From assembly GCF_022565915.1 (NCBI RefSeq), contig NZ_JAJOYX010000005.1, positions 62,001-126,000 on the forward strand: a stretch of 64,000 bases of DNA, read 5' to 3'. Shown here piece by piece: positions 1-8,153 of this stretch. A model generated the notes under the pieces. It searched no databases and had not been told where the DNA came from. It was given only the letters and a program-made list of their open reading frames with translations. A program made the position numbers and the translations under genes. Origin of the DNA: Nesterenkonia sp. LB17 (GTDB lineage Bacteria; Actinomycetota; Actinomycetes; Actinomycetales; Micrococcaceae). The first letter of the stretch is position 1, and every line of letters starts with the position of its first letter.

Positions 1-849
1 AATGATCGTGTCGAAATCCATAGTTCCTCCGTAGCCCAGAATGCCGCTTGTGACCCACAGTATCTTCGGCGCATACGAACGCGCGGCTGCTCCCGACTGG
101 GATCTGGATCTGAGAAACGCCAGCTGCGCGGAAACAACGTCGCGCGTTGCCTGAGGGAGGAAGGTGGATGCGGTCCTGGGTCAGGCAGCCATCATGATCG
201 ATGGGCAGGGGACCGGGAAGCAGTTCGGTGGTCGGGTGCAACCAGCGCACGCGTGATGCCCGCTCAGCGGACAGATGGAGCAGGGGGGGACTTTGGGCCC
301 TAGGCGGCGATGGATCCATTGGATACGCTTCGGCCATAGCTCAAGCAGCCGGGCTCTTGTTACTTCAGACAAGGGTGCCCCATGGAGCACATTTCCCGAG
401 TAGTCATCAGCACCTCCGGGGCGTCTGGACCGATCATCGTGGGGTTGGCGGCGTTGGAGATGTATTTCGCTGGACACCGTGTTCCCAAGGGTCTTCCAGA
501 GATATCTCTGGCGACACCGCGTTTTCCGCGGCCGTGCGTGGTGGATGAGTCTGCCGCCATGAGAACTCGGGACCCGCAGTGGGACTCCGGCTCGCGCTCG
601 GAACCGCGGTCGGAGAACACCTACGAACGGCGCCCGTTCCTTCGCTGAAGTTCGCTGACGGGTGCGGCCCCGAGCAGAGAGAAGAATCTCCATCCCGTCT
701 GAAAGAACAAGAAGTTCCCGTTCCCATGACCTACCCGCGAGCAAGACCCCACGCTGACTTGTGGGGATCCTGCTGAACTGAGGATTGCGTCACTTCTTAT
801 CGGTGCTGCCTGTTGTGGGCTCCATCGGTGCCGCCAGAAGGAGATCTTG
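1..849. other. Gene-poor left edge, no supported gene
   Basis: Several overlapping reading frames on both strands cross this stretch, but none has a good ribosome binding site together with a recognisable family. The frame at 382-648 (+) begins with a glycine-rich segment, ISTSGASGPIIVG, that recalls the N-terminus of UbiX-type flavoproteins, but the similarity does not continue. Bases 9-20 (GTGTCGAAATCC) match the 3' end of the dispersed repeat found at 6.3 kb. I read the stretch as degraded or intergenic DNA upstream of the first GAF-ANTAR gene. Confidence 0.4.
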
Positions 850-1578
850 ATGCCGACTGAACTACCGCGTGATGAACTGTTTCTAGTGTTCGCCCGCGTC
901 GATGGCATGCTGCTCAGCGAGGAAACCGTTGAACACGCGGTTGAACTCCTCGCCCAGGCAGCCAAGAGAACTGTTCCGAGGGCCATCGGAGCCGGCGTGT
1001 CATTGATCAGCAGCGCCGGCAGCAGGGTGAGTGCCGGAAGCACTGACCGGGTGGTGCGCGAGGCCGATGATCTCCAGTACGCGACCGGCGAGGGCCCGTG
1101 CCTGAGTGCTTGGGCGTCGCGCATGATCGTCAACGTCAATGACGTCGAGTCCGATCGCCGCTGGCCGAACTGGTCTGCCGCCGTCGTCGGGCTGCCGGTC
1201 CGGTCGGTGCTGAGCACGCCGCTGCAGCACCAGGAGACCATTGTGGGTGCGATGAAGGTCTATTCCGCCGCGGAACATGCTTTCACACTGGAGAGTGCAC
1301 GGCTGTTGACGATGTTCGCCGGGCCGGCTGCCGCGCTGCTTGCGCATGTGCAGGCGAAAGACCTCCCGGTGAAGCTCAGCGAATCCATAAGCAACGCCAT
1401 GGGCCAGCGCGACATGATCAACATCGCCAAAGGCGTCGTGATGGACCAGCATGGGTTCGACAGAAACGCCGCCACCCGTCATCTGATCCAGGTGGCCCGA
1501 GCCGAATGCGTGACGATGGGGGAGACTGCGCAACGCATCATCGCCGCCGGTTGGCGGCAAGGCGGCAATCGGTCGTGA
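850..1578 (+). CDS. GAF-ANTAR domain transcription antitermination regulator
   Basis: A 242-residue protein with an N-terminal GAF sensor fold (roughly residues 15-170, including GEGPCLSAW, typical of actinobacterial GAF domains) and a C-terminal ANTAR RNA-binding domain (roughly 180-238, containing RDMINIAKGVVMDQHG). ANTAR proteins bind paired hairpins in nascent RNA and prevent termination; the GAF part presumably senses a small molecule or redox state. The ATG at 850 is preferred over the TTG at 847 because AGAAGGAG lies six bases upstream. The next gene starts on a GTGA overlap at its stop codon, which indicates an operon with translational coupling. The ligand and RNA targets cannot be told from the sequence. 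Confidence 0.88.
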   Translation: MPTELPRDELFLVFARVDGMLLSEETVEHAVELLAQAAKRTVPRAIGAGVSLISSAGSRVSAGSTDRVVREADDLQYATGEGPCLSAWASRMIVNVNDVESDRRWPNWSAAVVGLPVRSVLSTPLQHQETIVGAMKVYSAAEHAFTLESARLLTMFAGPAAALLAHVQAKDLPVKLSESISNAMGQRDMINIAKGVVMDQHGFDRNAATRHLIQVARAECVTMGETAQRIIAAGWRQGGNRS

Positions 1579-1913
1579 AGGATTCCAATTCACCAAAGCC
1601 GTCACGGCCTGACGGTCATCCGTCCTCGGCTGGGAGGGATGAGTCGCAGCGACAAAACCTGGGCAGAGCGGTGCGCCATTCCGCCCTTCCGCTGAAGAGG
1701 CTGTGGCTGCATTATTTCAGTATGGGCGGCACGGCCGGTGAGTACGAGCTCAATGCTTACATCCACAGCTTGTACTCGTTGCCCGAGTTCCAGCAGGACA
1801 TTCTGGCCCAGGCCGCCAACGAGATGATCGATATGCTCCCCTCGCCTCCCCGAGCGTCGTACAGCGATGAAGCAGATCACGACTGGGCGCCAAACGCAGA
1901 AATCCAGAGGTAG
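1575..1913 (+). CDS. Small conserved-looking protein between two GAF-ANTAR genes
   Basis: A 112-residue protein starting with the GTG that overlaps the stop of the preceding gene (GTGA). The first 40 residues are polar and low in complexity. The core, around LKRLWLHYFSMGGTAG and the acidic, leucine-rich segment after it, looks like a short all-helical domain. No signal peptide or membrane segment is visible. The next GAF-ANTAR gene begins only five bases after the stop. I do not recognise the family. Its position between two RNA-binding regulators suggests an accessory role in the same response, which is inference only. Confidence 0.7.
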   Translation: MKDSNSPKPSRPDGHPSSAGRDESQRQNLGRAVRHSALPLKRLWLHYFSMGGTAGEYELNAYIHSLYSLPEFQQDILAQAANEMIDMLPSPPRASYSDEADHDWAPNAEIQR

Positions 1914-1918
1914 GAACC

Positions 1919-2686
1919 ATGCATAACGGAGAAGGAATCCCGACTCCGAACGAGGCAAAACAGGGACAACCATCCGGGCACGACCAGGGGAGTGCCGCTG
2001 GTGAGCATCAGCTGGCCTCACAGCTCGGTGATCTGGTCCGTTCTCTCAACCAGGAGAGCCCGGAGGCGATCCTGGAGCTCGTGGTGGCCGCCGCCATCGA
2101 GCTGATTCCCGGTGCCGAAGAGGCCTCCCTGAGCGTCGTCACCGGGCGAGAGGAAGTCGAAACTGTGGCTCCCTCCAGCGAGCTGCTCAGACGATTGGAC
2201 GATCTGCAGGTGGAATTGACCGAAGGTCCTTGCCTCGAGGCGATCTACTCGGAACAAACCATCCGCGTGCGTGACATGGCGACCGAGGCGCGGTGGCCCG
2301 TCTTCGCTGAAAAGGCGACCGAAGCCGGAGTGGGCAGCATGTTGGCCTTCCAGCTCTATGTGGTCGGAGACAACCTGGGTGCGCTGAACCTCTACTCCAG
2401 TCAGGTCGACGCGTTCGACGATGACTCTGAGCATGTCGGGCTGATCGTCGCCTCACATGCCGCGGTTGCCCTCGCCGACGCCCAGCAGGTCAGCCAGCTC
2501 CACGAGGCGGTGCAGAGCCGGGACGTGATCGGACAGGCCAAGGGAATCCTGATGGAGCGCTATAAGATCACCGGCCATCAGGCTTTTCTCCTGCTGGCCA
2601 AGGCCAGTCAGCACTCCAACAAGAAGCTGCAAGTTCTTGCCGAAGACCTGGTCAACAGCGGCGAACTCAGCAGCGGGACCAAATGA
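1919..2686 (+). CDS. Second GAF-ANTAR domain regulator
   Basis: A 255-residue protein with a polar N-terminal tail (1-30), a GAF domain (about 35-190, with ELTEGPCLEAIYS) and a C-terminal ANTAR domain (about 195-250, RDVIGQAKGILMERYKI), a very typical ANTAR helix. AGGTAGGAA lies just ahead of the ATG, five bases after the previous stop, so it is the third gene of the operon starting at 850. It has the same architecture as the first protein but is clearly diverged from it, so this looks like an old duplication or two co-opted paralogues rather than a recent copy. Confidence 0.9.
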   Translation: MHNGEGIPTPNEAKQGQPSGHDQGSAAGEHQLASQLGDLVRSLNQESPEAILELVVAAAIELIPGAEEASLSVVTGREEVETVAPSSELLRRLDDLQVELTEGPCLEAIYSEQTIRVRDMATEARWPVFAEKATEAGVGSMLAFQLYVVGDNLGALNLYSSQVDAFDDDSEHVGLIVASHAAVALADAQQVSQLHEAVQSRDVIGQAKGILMERYKITGHQAFLLLAKASQHSNKKLQVLAEDLVNSGELSSGTK

Positions 2687-2799
2687 GTCTAGAAGCCAGA
2701 CTTGGGCGGGTCCGAGCAGTCGGGGACCGGAGACTGGTCAGGTGCAAGCACCCGTTCCGGGTCGTGTTGTGACACGACGAGGGCGATCCCGCCCATTGG

Positions 2800-2955
2800 T
2801 TACCAGTAGTGACGCCGTCCTCCGACAGCGCGGCCGAGAGAGCCCAAGATCCAGAGGATGGCACCGGCCACAACCAGGATGATGCCGATCGTCCAGAGGA
2901 TGGAGATGTCAATGACGGCTCCCACGATCAATAGGATGATGCCCAGAATAATCAC
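2800..2955 (-). CDS. DUF6131-like 51-residue membrane protein
   Basis: A very small gene read on the minus strand from GTG at 2955 to TAA at 2800. The product begins VIILGIILLIVGAVIDISIL and ends GRAVGGRRHYW. Two hydrophobic helices (about 2-20 and 23-40) are joined by a short turn, and a basic C-terminus follows. This matches the two-helix layout of the DUF6131 family common in actinobacteria. AAAGGA upstream of the GTG supports the start. Function is unknown. It is transcribed convergently with the GAF-ANTAR operon. Confidence 0.75.
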   Translation of the reverse strand: MIILGIILLIVGAVIDISILWTIGIILVVAGAILWILGSLGRAVGGRRHYW

Positions 2956-3351
2956 GAGGTAATTCCTTTCCGTGGGGCGCGGAATTGGCCCCTCACTCGT
3001 TGAGGTTACCGCTGGAGATCAAACGTCGGAAGAGGCGAATGGCGAAAGTTTCCCCTCATGGGGCGGGAGAACAGCGTTGAGCCCCCGATACGGCGCCGAA
3101 GCGGGGCCCGCCGCGTGGACACCCGGTTTGAATGCTGGGCAGTCTTCTGTGATGCCGAGTTCCGCGAGATGAAGACCAGTCCGATCGACCCGCGGGCACC
3201 TGAGTGGGTATCCATCGCAGGGCCCCATAAGCTGCGCATTCTCTGAGCACCGTCATGCCCGGACTTTCCACAACGTCGTCGTCGCAGTGGCTGGATCACT
3301 GTCCATCTTGTGGATCAAGGCGGTGGCGCTTCTGGTTTCCTCGTCTGGTGA
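2956..3351. other. Intergenic, no supported gene
   Basis: About 400 bases between the DUF6131-like gene and the b5 lipoprotein gene. Open frames exist on both strands (for example 3058-3246 +), but they are short, lack a good ribosome binding site and resemble nothing I know. The right part presumably carries the 3' end of the b5 transcript and the left part the promoter of the DUF6131-like gene. Confidence 0.4.
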
Positions 3352-3840
3352 TCAGCCCTCAAGGGTGCCGATCTCGAATTCCGCGAGTTGTCCTTCGGGG
3401 CGCTCGGCGCCGCCGTGCTGAGCTTCGAAGGCTTCTGCTGCGTCGGTGCCGCACAGTCCTTCGATCCGGTCGGCTCCTCCTGGATGATCTTCGATCCAGT
3501 CTGTGAGGTCGTAGACGGTCCCGTCCATGACTGCCCAGCACGAGTCGGGGGAATCATTCTGCTCTACTTGATCCATGGTCAGGACATCGTCAGAAGGTTC
3601 CGGCTGCTCTTCCGCTTCGCTGTCCTCAGTTGGGTTCTCATCTGTGTCGGTGTTCTCGTTCTCTGCCTGATCGGTGTCGGTCTCCTGAGTGCTCTCGGTC
3701 TCCTCTGCCGATTCAGTCTCGGGGGCTTCTTGATCTTGGTCTGCGCCTTGCCCACATGCGGAGAGGAGCAGCAAGCTTCCGGCTGCGACGGGGGCCAGGA
3801 GAGATCGTCTCCAGTTGGTCTTTCGCGCGAGGGTGTTCAT
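3352..3840 (-). CDS. Secreted cytochrome b5-like heme-binding lipoprotein
   Basis: 162 residues. A lipoprotein signal peptide with lipobox LSAC (Cys29) is followed by a long Glu/Asp/Thr/Asn-rich linker (about 30-85) and then a cytochrome b5-type domain (about 87-160). The two expected heme ligands are visible: His119 in DHPGG and His142 in AQHGG. Cys101 and Cys130 lie inside the domain and could form a disulfide, suitable for an extracytoplasmic protein. The likely role is electron transfer or heme holding outside the membrane. Its ATG overlaps the stop of the upstream membrane-protein gene (ATGA), so the two are translationally coupled and probably form a redox pair. Confidence 0.85.
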   Translation of the reverse strand: MNTLARKTNWRRSLLAPVAAGSLLLLSACGQGADQDQEAPETESAEETESTQETDTDQAENENTDTDENPTEDSEAEEQPEPSDDVLTMDQVEQNDSPDSCWAVMDGTVYDLTDWIEDHPGGADRIEGLCGTDAAEAFEAQHGGAERPEGQLAEFEIGTLEG

Positions 3841-4265
3841 GAGTGTGCTCCTTCTGGATAGTGATTACGAAGTTCGGGCGAACGTCGGGCGTCGCCGCTA
3901 CGTTCGCGGGAGAAGGCCCAAGCGATGAGCCACGTGGCCATCGCAGCGATCACCAAGGCTCCGCTGAAGTGGAGAGTCAGTGTCATGGCGCTGCCGACGA
4001 GAGCCTGGAGGAATGTCAGAACGAACAGCAACACCGCGGTGACCGCAGGAATCAGCCCGGTCTTGGTCCCCCACGCACGGAGAACGAGGGCCAGCGCCAG
4101 CGCACCAGAGGTGATGTGGAGTCCGACGGCTGCCACGCCATGGACATCGAGTCCGCGAAAGTCTTGGACGTAGAGACCTGCCGCAGCAAAAAGAAGGCCT
4201 AGGGCGACGAAATTAGCCAGGGCCAGGCACCGAGCCGCGCGGAGAAGAGCTGGGGAGGAGAACAT
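3837..4265 (-). CDS. Four-helix membrane protein, possible heme partner of the b5 lipoprotein
   Basis: 142 residues with four predicted membrane helices (roughly 10-32, 42-64, 70-92, 97-118). Histidines 42, 50 and 99 lie in or at the edge of helices 2 and 4, an arrangement that could bind heme b as in small b-type cytochromes. I cannot place it in a named family. The stop codon overlaps the start of the b5 lipoprotein, which argues that it passes electrons to or from that protein. An alternative is a general DoxX- or DUF-type membrane protein without heme. Confidence 0.65.
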   Translation of the reverse strand: MFSSPALLRAARCLALANFVALGLLFAAAGLYVQDFRGLDVHGVAAVGLHITSGALALALVLRAWGTKTGLIPAVTAVLLFVLTFLQALVGSAMTLTLHFSGALVIAAMATWLIAWAFSRERSGDARRSPELRNHYPEGAHS

Positions 4266-4591
4266 GGGATCTACAGCTCACATTCTGTTCTGGTCTGGGA
4301 CTCGCGCAGGGAGTTCGGAGCCTCGGGTGGGGATCCCCGCCGGGGAGAGCAATTGAGCGGGGCATCCGTGGAATAGCTGAGTACCGCTTGATTTCGTCTG
4401 AGGAAGGGGTGTTCTGCAGCGGGTGCCGGAAAGGGGGCGGTATTTGATGGCCCGTTATGACGGTGGCCCCACAGAACCTGGAGGGATCTGTAGGGCCACC
4501 ACTCTGTCTTCACCATGATCTGCGCCGTTGAAGCAATATGGGTCACGACCCGCGAGGGAGGTCGATCACCCTGCTGGTTAGGCGCGAAGGA
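4266..4591. other. Intergenic region containing a stem-loop
   Basis: No gene is seen. It lies downstream of the CHRD gene and upstream of the four-helix membrane protein, all on the minus strand. The notable item is the stem-loop at 4462-4500, listed separately. Confidence 0.5.
4462..4500 (-). terminator. Stem-loop after the CHRD gene
   Basis: GGTGGCCC (4462-4469) pairs with GGGCCACC (4493-4500). A second helix, ACAGA (4471-4475) with TCTGT (4487-4491), stacks inside and leaves an 11-base loop. It lies about 90 bases downstream of the CHRD stop codon and could end that transcript or act in the leader of the next operon. No clear U-tract follows. Confidence 0.45.
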
Positions 4592-5410
4592 TCAGGACTC
4601 GACGGTGCGCTGGCGCATGAAGAAGGCACCGGCACCGATGGCTCCGAGGGCGAGTGCGCCGCCGCCGGCGGCCATGGCCACACTGGCGCCCTGTGAGCCG
4701 CCGGAGACGCCGGTGTCGGCGCCGCCTTCAGGCATTTCGTCCATCTGTGAGGCGGTCAGGGTGCCGCAGGCAGCGGGAAGAGTCGCAGCGTTGGGCAGGG
4801 ACTCATCGAGCTCGCTCTGCTTGTTCGCGGCTTCCTCGGTCAGCACTGCTGGGTCCACGCCGTGGACCACGACGACGCCGGTGCCGTCGACGATGGAGGC
4901 CAGCACGTCATCGGGGATCTCCAGGCTGCGCTCGTAGGTGTAGCTGCTGCCCCCGGGGAACCGCTCCACCGCAAGACCGGAGTCGGGTGAGGTGTCGCCT
5001 TCGGTGGTCAGTGAGGTGCCGATTCCGCCGTAGAAGGGTGCGCCTTCTTCGACGTTGATGGCGCCGTCGCCGTCGACGTCAGCCTCGGGGCCGGGGCAGG
5101 TGCCCTGGGCGCCGAAGTGGATGTGCTGGGCGTGGGGGAAGGGTCCGTCCATGAAGGTCTCGGCTGCGCCGTCGACGGTCATGTAGACCGTGGCCTGGTT
5201 GCCCTGGCCCTCGATGAGCACGTCACCGACGGTGCCGCTGTTGTTCAGCGGGTCCAGGTTGGCCTGGAAGGACCAGGACTCGCTGGAGGTCGAGGTGGCG
5301 GCGCCATCGGTTGCTCCGCCGTGCTCGGAGTGGGCCATGGCTGGGCCTGCGCCCAGGAGCATTGCGCCGAGCGCGAGGGTGGGGACGGCGAACAGTTTGG
5401 ATTTAAACAT
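4592..5410 (-). CDS. Secreted, membrane-anchored CHRD-like domain protein
   Basis: 272 residues with a Sec signal peptide (cleavage likely after GPAMA) and a CHRD-like beta domain (about 45-205) containing the His-rich FPHAQHIHFG. Inside it is a calcium-loop-like segment, DVDGDGAINVEEG, of EF-hand or dockerin type. The C-terminus has a glycine/alanine membrane helix followed by RQR, as in cell-surface proteins held by a C-terminal tail. No LPXTG motif is present. CHRD domains are extracellular and of largely unknown function in bacteria. GAGGAG precedes the ATG. The protein may share the envelope with the b5 lipoprotein encoded just downstream, but an intergenic hairpin separates the genes. 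Confidence 0.75.
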   Translation of the reverse strand: MFKSKLFAVPTLALGAMLLGAGPAMAHSEHGGATDGAATSTSSESWSFQANLDPLNNSGTVGDVLIEGQGNQATVYMTVDGAAETFMDGPFPHAQHIHFGAQGTCPGPEADVDGDGAINVEEGAPFYGGIGTSLTTEGDTSPDSGLAVERFPGGSSYTYERSLEIPDDVLASIVDGTGVVVVHGVDPAVLTEEAANKQSELDESLPNAATLPAACGTLTASQMDEMPEGGADTGVSGGSQGASVAMAAGGGALALGAIGAGAFFMRQRTVES

Positions 5411-6669
5411 TTGAGGGACTCCTCGTCACAGTGATGTTGTCATACGGCCTCTGATCGTGGTCGCGTCCAGGCCATGTACGCGGAGTTCGGAGCGACATCC
5501 GGATCGGATGGTGAAAAACCGAAAAAAGTTTCTCAGCTCACCGATCCGCTTCACCCGGAGGTTCCCGCCTGCTCGGCATTGGCAAAGATTCGGACCGTCA
5601 TCCTTTTGAAGATGATGGTGTGAAACGGGACCATACGTCCCGGGGCCCCAGAGGCGACGATCTCAGAGCAACCCAGATCACCCATACTGCGAAGATCTTT
5701 CTCTGGCCTAACTTTCAAGTAATAAATGTGTAACTCAGCGTCTCTTTGAAACTGTATCGATATCGAAAGACTGCCTTTCTTTGGCGCGGGGTGTGCGGGT
5801 GGTGGCTTCGTGGTGTTGCTGAGGCAGAGGAGACATGGAGGTTCCCTTTCGGGTTGGACCTTCTGGGCGGCAGCGATGTCATTCGGCTTGTCACTGTCCG
5901 CTCCGGGGTGAGGGCCCGAATACGGCAGGCCAAGGGCGAACCGCAGCATGGAGCTCGCACAATCTCTTTGTTAATGAGGAAAGGCCGCTGGAGATGAATG
6001 GAGCCTAGGAGCCACGAACCGTTGCCCCAGGCTCCATCTCGGAAGAGTCCGTGAACGGTTGGGTGGGGTTCGGATCGGGAGACCCGCGACGGTCAGGTCG
6101 GCACGTGCCTGTTCCCAAGTCGTCGCGACGTCGTCACCGACGACTGTGCAGCATCGGAGGGACACATCGTGTCCGCCCACACCCCTAGAGCGCCGGTATG
6201 ACCGGTCTTTGAGAAATCTGACACGCGGTGGCCAATTAATTGGGACAAGTCCGCCCTAAGCGGGAACCTTCACCTGACGGATCTCGCGGTCCTGTCACAT
6301 GCAGCCCGAGCTGCCATGGGATGGGACATCTCGATGGAACGCGGTCTGTCTCACTAGCGTGTCGAAATCCTCAGAGTTGTCCTACTCGAGCCCTCTGGGT
6401 CTGGCCCCATATTGGCAACCCCGAAAGTCGTAGGGTGAGTCCAGGGGTACCCCTGATTATGGTCCCGACCTGCGTGAAGACGTAGGGCACAAGGAACTCT
6501 TCCTGCCCTGCGTGACTTGCGTGGTGATTCGGCGCCCTCGGCCAGGAGGAGAAGTGGGTACGCAGGAGCTGACCCTATGGGTAACGCCCGAGAGGCAGCG
6601 GTCCTCCGGCAGGTAGTGCATTGCTGCCCGACTTGCTAGAGGGCTATTGCGAGGCCAATGATGCCGGCG
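5411..6669. other. Long gene-free stretch with transposon-end-like repeat
   Basis: Some 1.26 kb without a convincing gene. The 132-residue frame at 5551-5949 (-) has no family resemblance and atypical composition. From about 6.2 kb the sequence contains a perfect 12-base palindrome (6232-6243) and copy A of the dispersed repeat (6291-6374). It lies downstream of the rhodopsin gene. I interpret it as decayed mobile DNA. Confidence 0.5.
6291..6374 (+). repeat. Dispersed ~90-bp repeat, copy A
   Basis: Shares with copies B and C the ordered blocks TGTCACATG, GACAT, a shared 13-base block GCGGTCTGTCTCA (with C) and GTGTCGAAATCCTCAG, in the same orientation. The repeated GTCA/TGACA submotifs resemble multiple transposase-binding sites at the end of a Tn7/Tn402-type element. 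This copy lies downstream of the rhodopsin gene. Confidence 0.6.
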
Positions 6670-7488
6670 TCAGGCGGTTTCCCGCGCGGGGACGCCGTGG
6701 GACAGCTCACGGTCCGCGAACGCGGGGTCGTCGGCGAAGGACTTGATCCGGGCCACCCGGTAGATGATCAGCGCATATACCGCCTTGGCAGTGATGTCAG
6801 CCACCGAGTAGCCGATCTGTTGGCCGACCCAGGCATCCGCCCCGGAGACGTTGAGCATCGGCAGTAGGTAGGCGACAGGGTAGACCGCCCAGCTGCCCAG
6901 CAGAAGCCAGCGCAGGTTGCTCAGCGAACGACGTACGCCTGCCGGTTGCAGGTCGAGAGAGGCGGTCAGCTGGACGAACAGCACGTAGAGGATGTAGAGG
7001 AACGGGATCATCGAGAGCCCGAAGAAGACTCCCCGGACAGTGTTGTCGTCGCTGATCTCGCCTGGGTATCCGAGGGCGATCATCAGTACTGCTGCAGGGA
7101 CCAGTCGCCACAGCAATTTGGACTGCAAGGCGCTGGCCAGTGCTAGCACCGCGATCAGCTCGACCAGCAGCAGTGGCACCGTCAAGAGCCAGTCCACGTA
7201 CCGGTAGCCCTCGTTGAACGAGGCACCTGCCGCCTGGGTGTAGATGCCGTCGCCACCGACGGCGTCAGAGACGAAGGCCTCCTTGAAGGAGTCGAAGATG
7301 CGGAAGTAGTGGTATGCCGCGATGCCGCAGACCACGATGGCCACGGTGATGGCCTGCCGGTAGCGGGGCAGGATCCGGGGCAGGCAGATGAGCAGGAACA
7401 CGGCGGTGAAGAGTTGCGAGGCGATGACCAGTGACAGGAAGTTGTAGACGGTGTCGAACTGTCCTTGCGTCAGGGTTTCGGGTATCAC
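6670..7488 (-). CDS. Microbial rhodopsin, predicted green-light outward proton pump (xanthorhodopsin-like)
   Basis: 272 residues, seven membrane helices. Helix C reads RYVDWLLTVPLLLVEL: Asp99 is the Schiff-base counter-ion and proton acceptor, Thr103 the middle residue and Glu110 the cytoplasmic proton donor, giving the DTE pattern of proteorhodopsin-type proton pumps. Lys235 in helix G (DITAKAVY) binds retinal, with Asp231 as second counter-ion. His60 in helix B (AYHYFRI) matches the conserved histidine that pairs with the acceptor. Leu107 at the spectral-tuning position predicts green absorption. The long B-C loop and YHYFRI/FNEGYRYVDW wording resemble the xanthorhodopsin group. I chose the GTG at 7488, preceded by GGAGG, over the GTG at 7518, which has no such site. 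No retinal-forming oxygenase or carotenoid gene is in the window. Confidence 0.93.
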   Translation of the reverse strand: MIPETLTQGQFDTVYNFLSLVIASQLFTAVFLLICLPRILPRYRQAITVAIVVCGIAAYHYFRIFDSFKEAFVSDAVGGDGIYTQAAGASFNEGYRYVDWLLTVPLLLVELIAVLALASALQSKLLWRLVPAAVLMIALGYPGEISDDNTVRGVFFGLSMIPFLYILYVLFVQLTASLDLQPAGVRRSLSNLRWLLLGSWAVYPVAYLLPMLNVSGADAWVGQQIGYSVADITAKAVYALIIYRVARIKSFADDPAFADRELSHGVPARETA

Positions 7489-7538
7489 GAGTCCTCCATC
7501 GGGAAGGCCGCGCTCCACTTTGCAAGCCGCGGCGATAC

Positions 7539-7563
7539 TTTAGTGGATATTTGACATACTAAA
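7539..7563. promoter_or_regulatory. Candidate MarR operator between rhodopsin and marR-like gene
   Basis: TTTAGT (7539-7544) and ACTAAA (7558-7563) form an inverted repeat with a 13-base spacer, in an A/T-rich island within otherwise GC-rich DNA. It lies in the only space between the divergent rhodopsin and MarR-type genes, as expected for a MarR operator controlling both. Confidence 0.5.
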
Positions 7564-7661
7564 CTATATGCCGACGATCGATCAACCAGCTGTCGTAGGA
7601 TCAGGCGGAACACGATGGCCGAGCGGGTAGTGCACATGTCCTAGCCTCGACAGGAGGAAAG

Positions 7662-8153
7662 ATGCCCCAGAACCAGCACGACAGGCACATACTGACAGGC
7701 TTCCCCAACGCGGCCATCCACCTCCTGAGGGCCCTTGAGGAAGAGCGGGAACGCCTCGCAGAGGCGCATTCCCTCTCCACCACGGACCTCCGAGGCCTCT
7801 TTCGCATCGCCGAATCGGGAGACCTGACCCCCAAGGAGCTGGCTGGTCATCTCGCCTTGACCGGCGGGGCGGTCACCGGCATCTCAAGACGCCTCGTCGC
7901 CGCAGGGTTGCTGCGACGCGTCACCCACCCGGAGGACCGGCGTAGCGTGCGACTGCAGCTGACCAGCGAAGGACACCGGACCATCTCTGCGATCCACGCC
8001 GACTTCATCGCTATGGTGGCTCGAGCGACCCACGGGCTCTCGCAGGAGGATGTGAAGACTGCGAACGATGTCCTGTGGCGGGTCACCGGCGCATTGGGGG
8101 AACGGCAGTCCGCGCTCCGTGCCGGGCGCTCCCTCCCGGCCGACACCCCCTGA
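7662..8153 (+). CDS. MarR-family transcriptional regulator
   Basis: 163 residues with a winged helix-turn-helix of MarR type: recognition helix region LTPKELAGHLALTGGAVTGISRRL followed by the wing GLLRRVTHPEDRRSVRLQLT, the hallmark DxRxxxxxLT. Helices at both ends should make the dimer. AGGAGG precedes the ATG. It is divergent from the rhodopsin gene with an inverted repeat between them, so it is the prime candidate regulator of rhodopsin expression. What it senses is unknown. The repeat is long but the family assignment is secure. Confidence 0.9.
   Translation: MPQNQHDRHILTGFPNAAIHLLRALEEERERLAEAHSLSTTDLRGLFRIAESGDLTPKELAGHLALTGGAVTGISRRLVAAGLLRRVTHPEDRRSVRLQLTSEGHRTISAIHADFIAMVARATHGLSQEDVKTANDVLWRVTGALGERQSALRAGRSLPADTP

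Noticed and set aside
382-648. Open frame with a UbiX-like N-terminus (ISTSGASGPIIVG)
   Set aside because: The similarity covers only about 25 residues, no ribosome binding site is seen and the rest does not follow the family.
5551-5949. 132-residue minus-strand frame
   Set aside because: No family resemblance, no good start signal, and its composition does not look like neighbouring genes.
7551-7556. TTGACA as a -35 box for the marR-like gene
   Set aside because: No acceptable -10 box is found 16-18 bases downstream; it lies inside the inverted repeat and may be coincidental.
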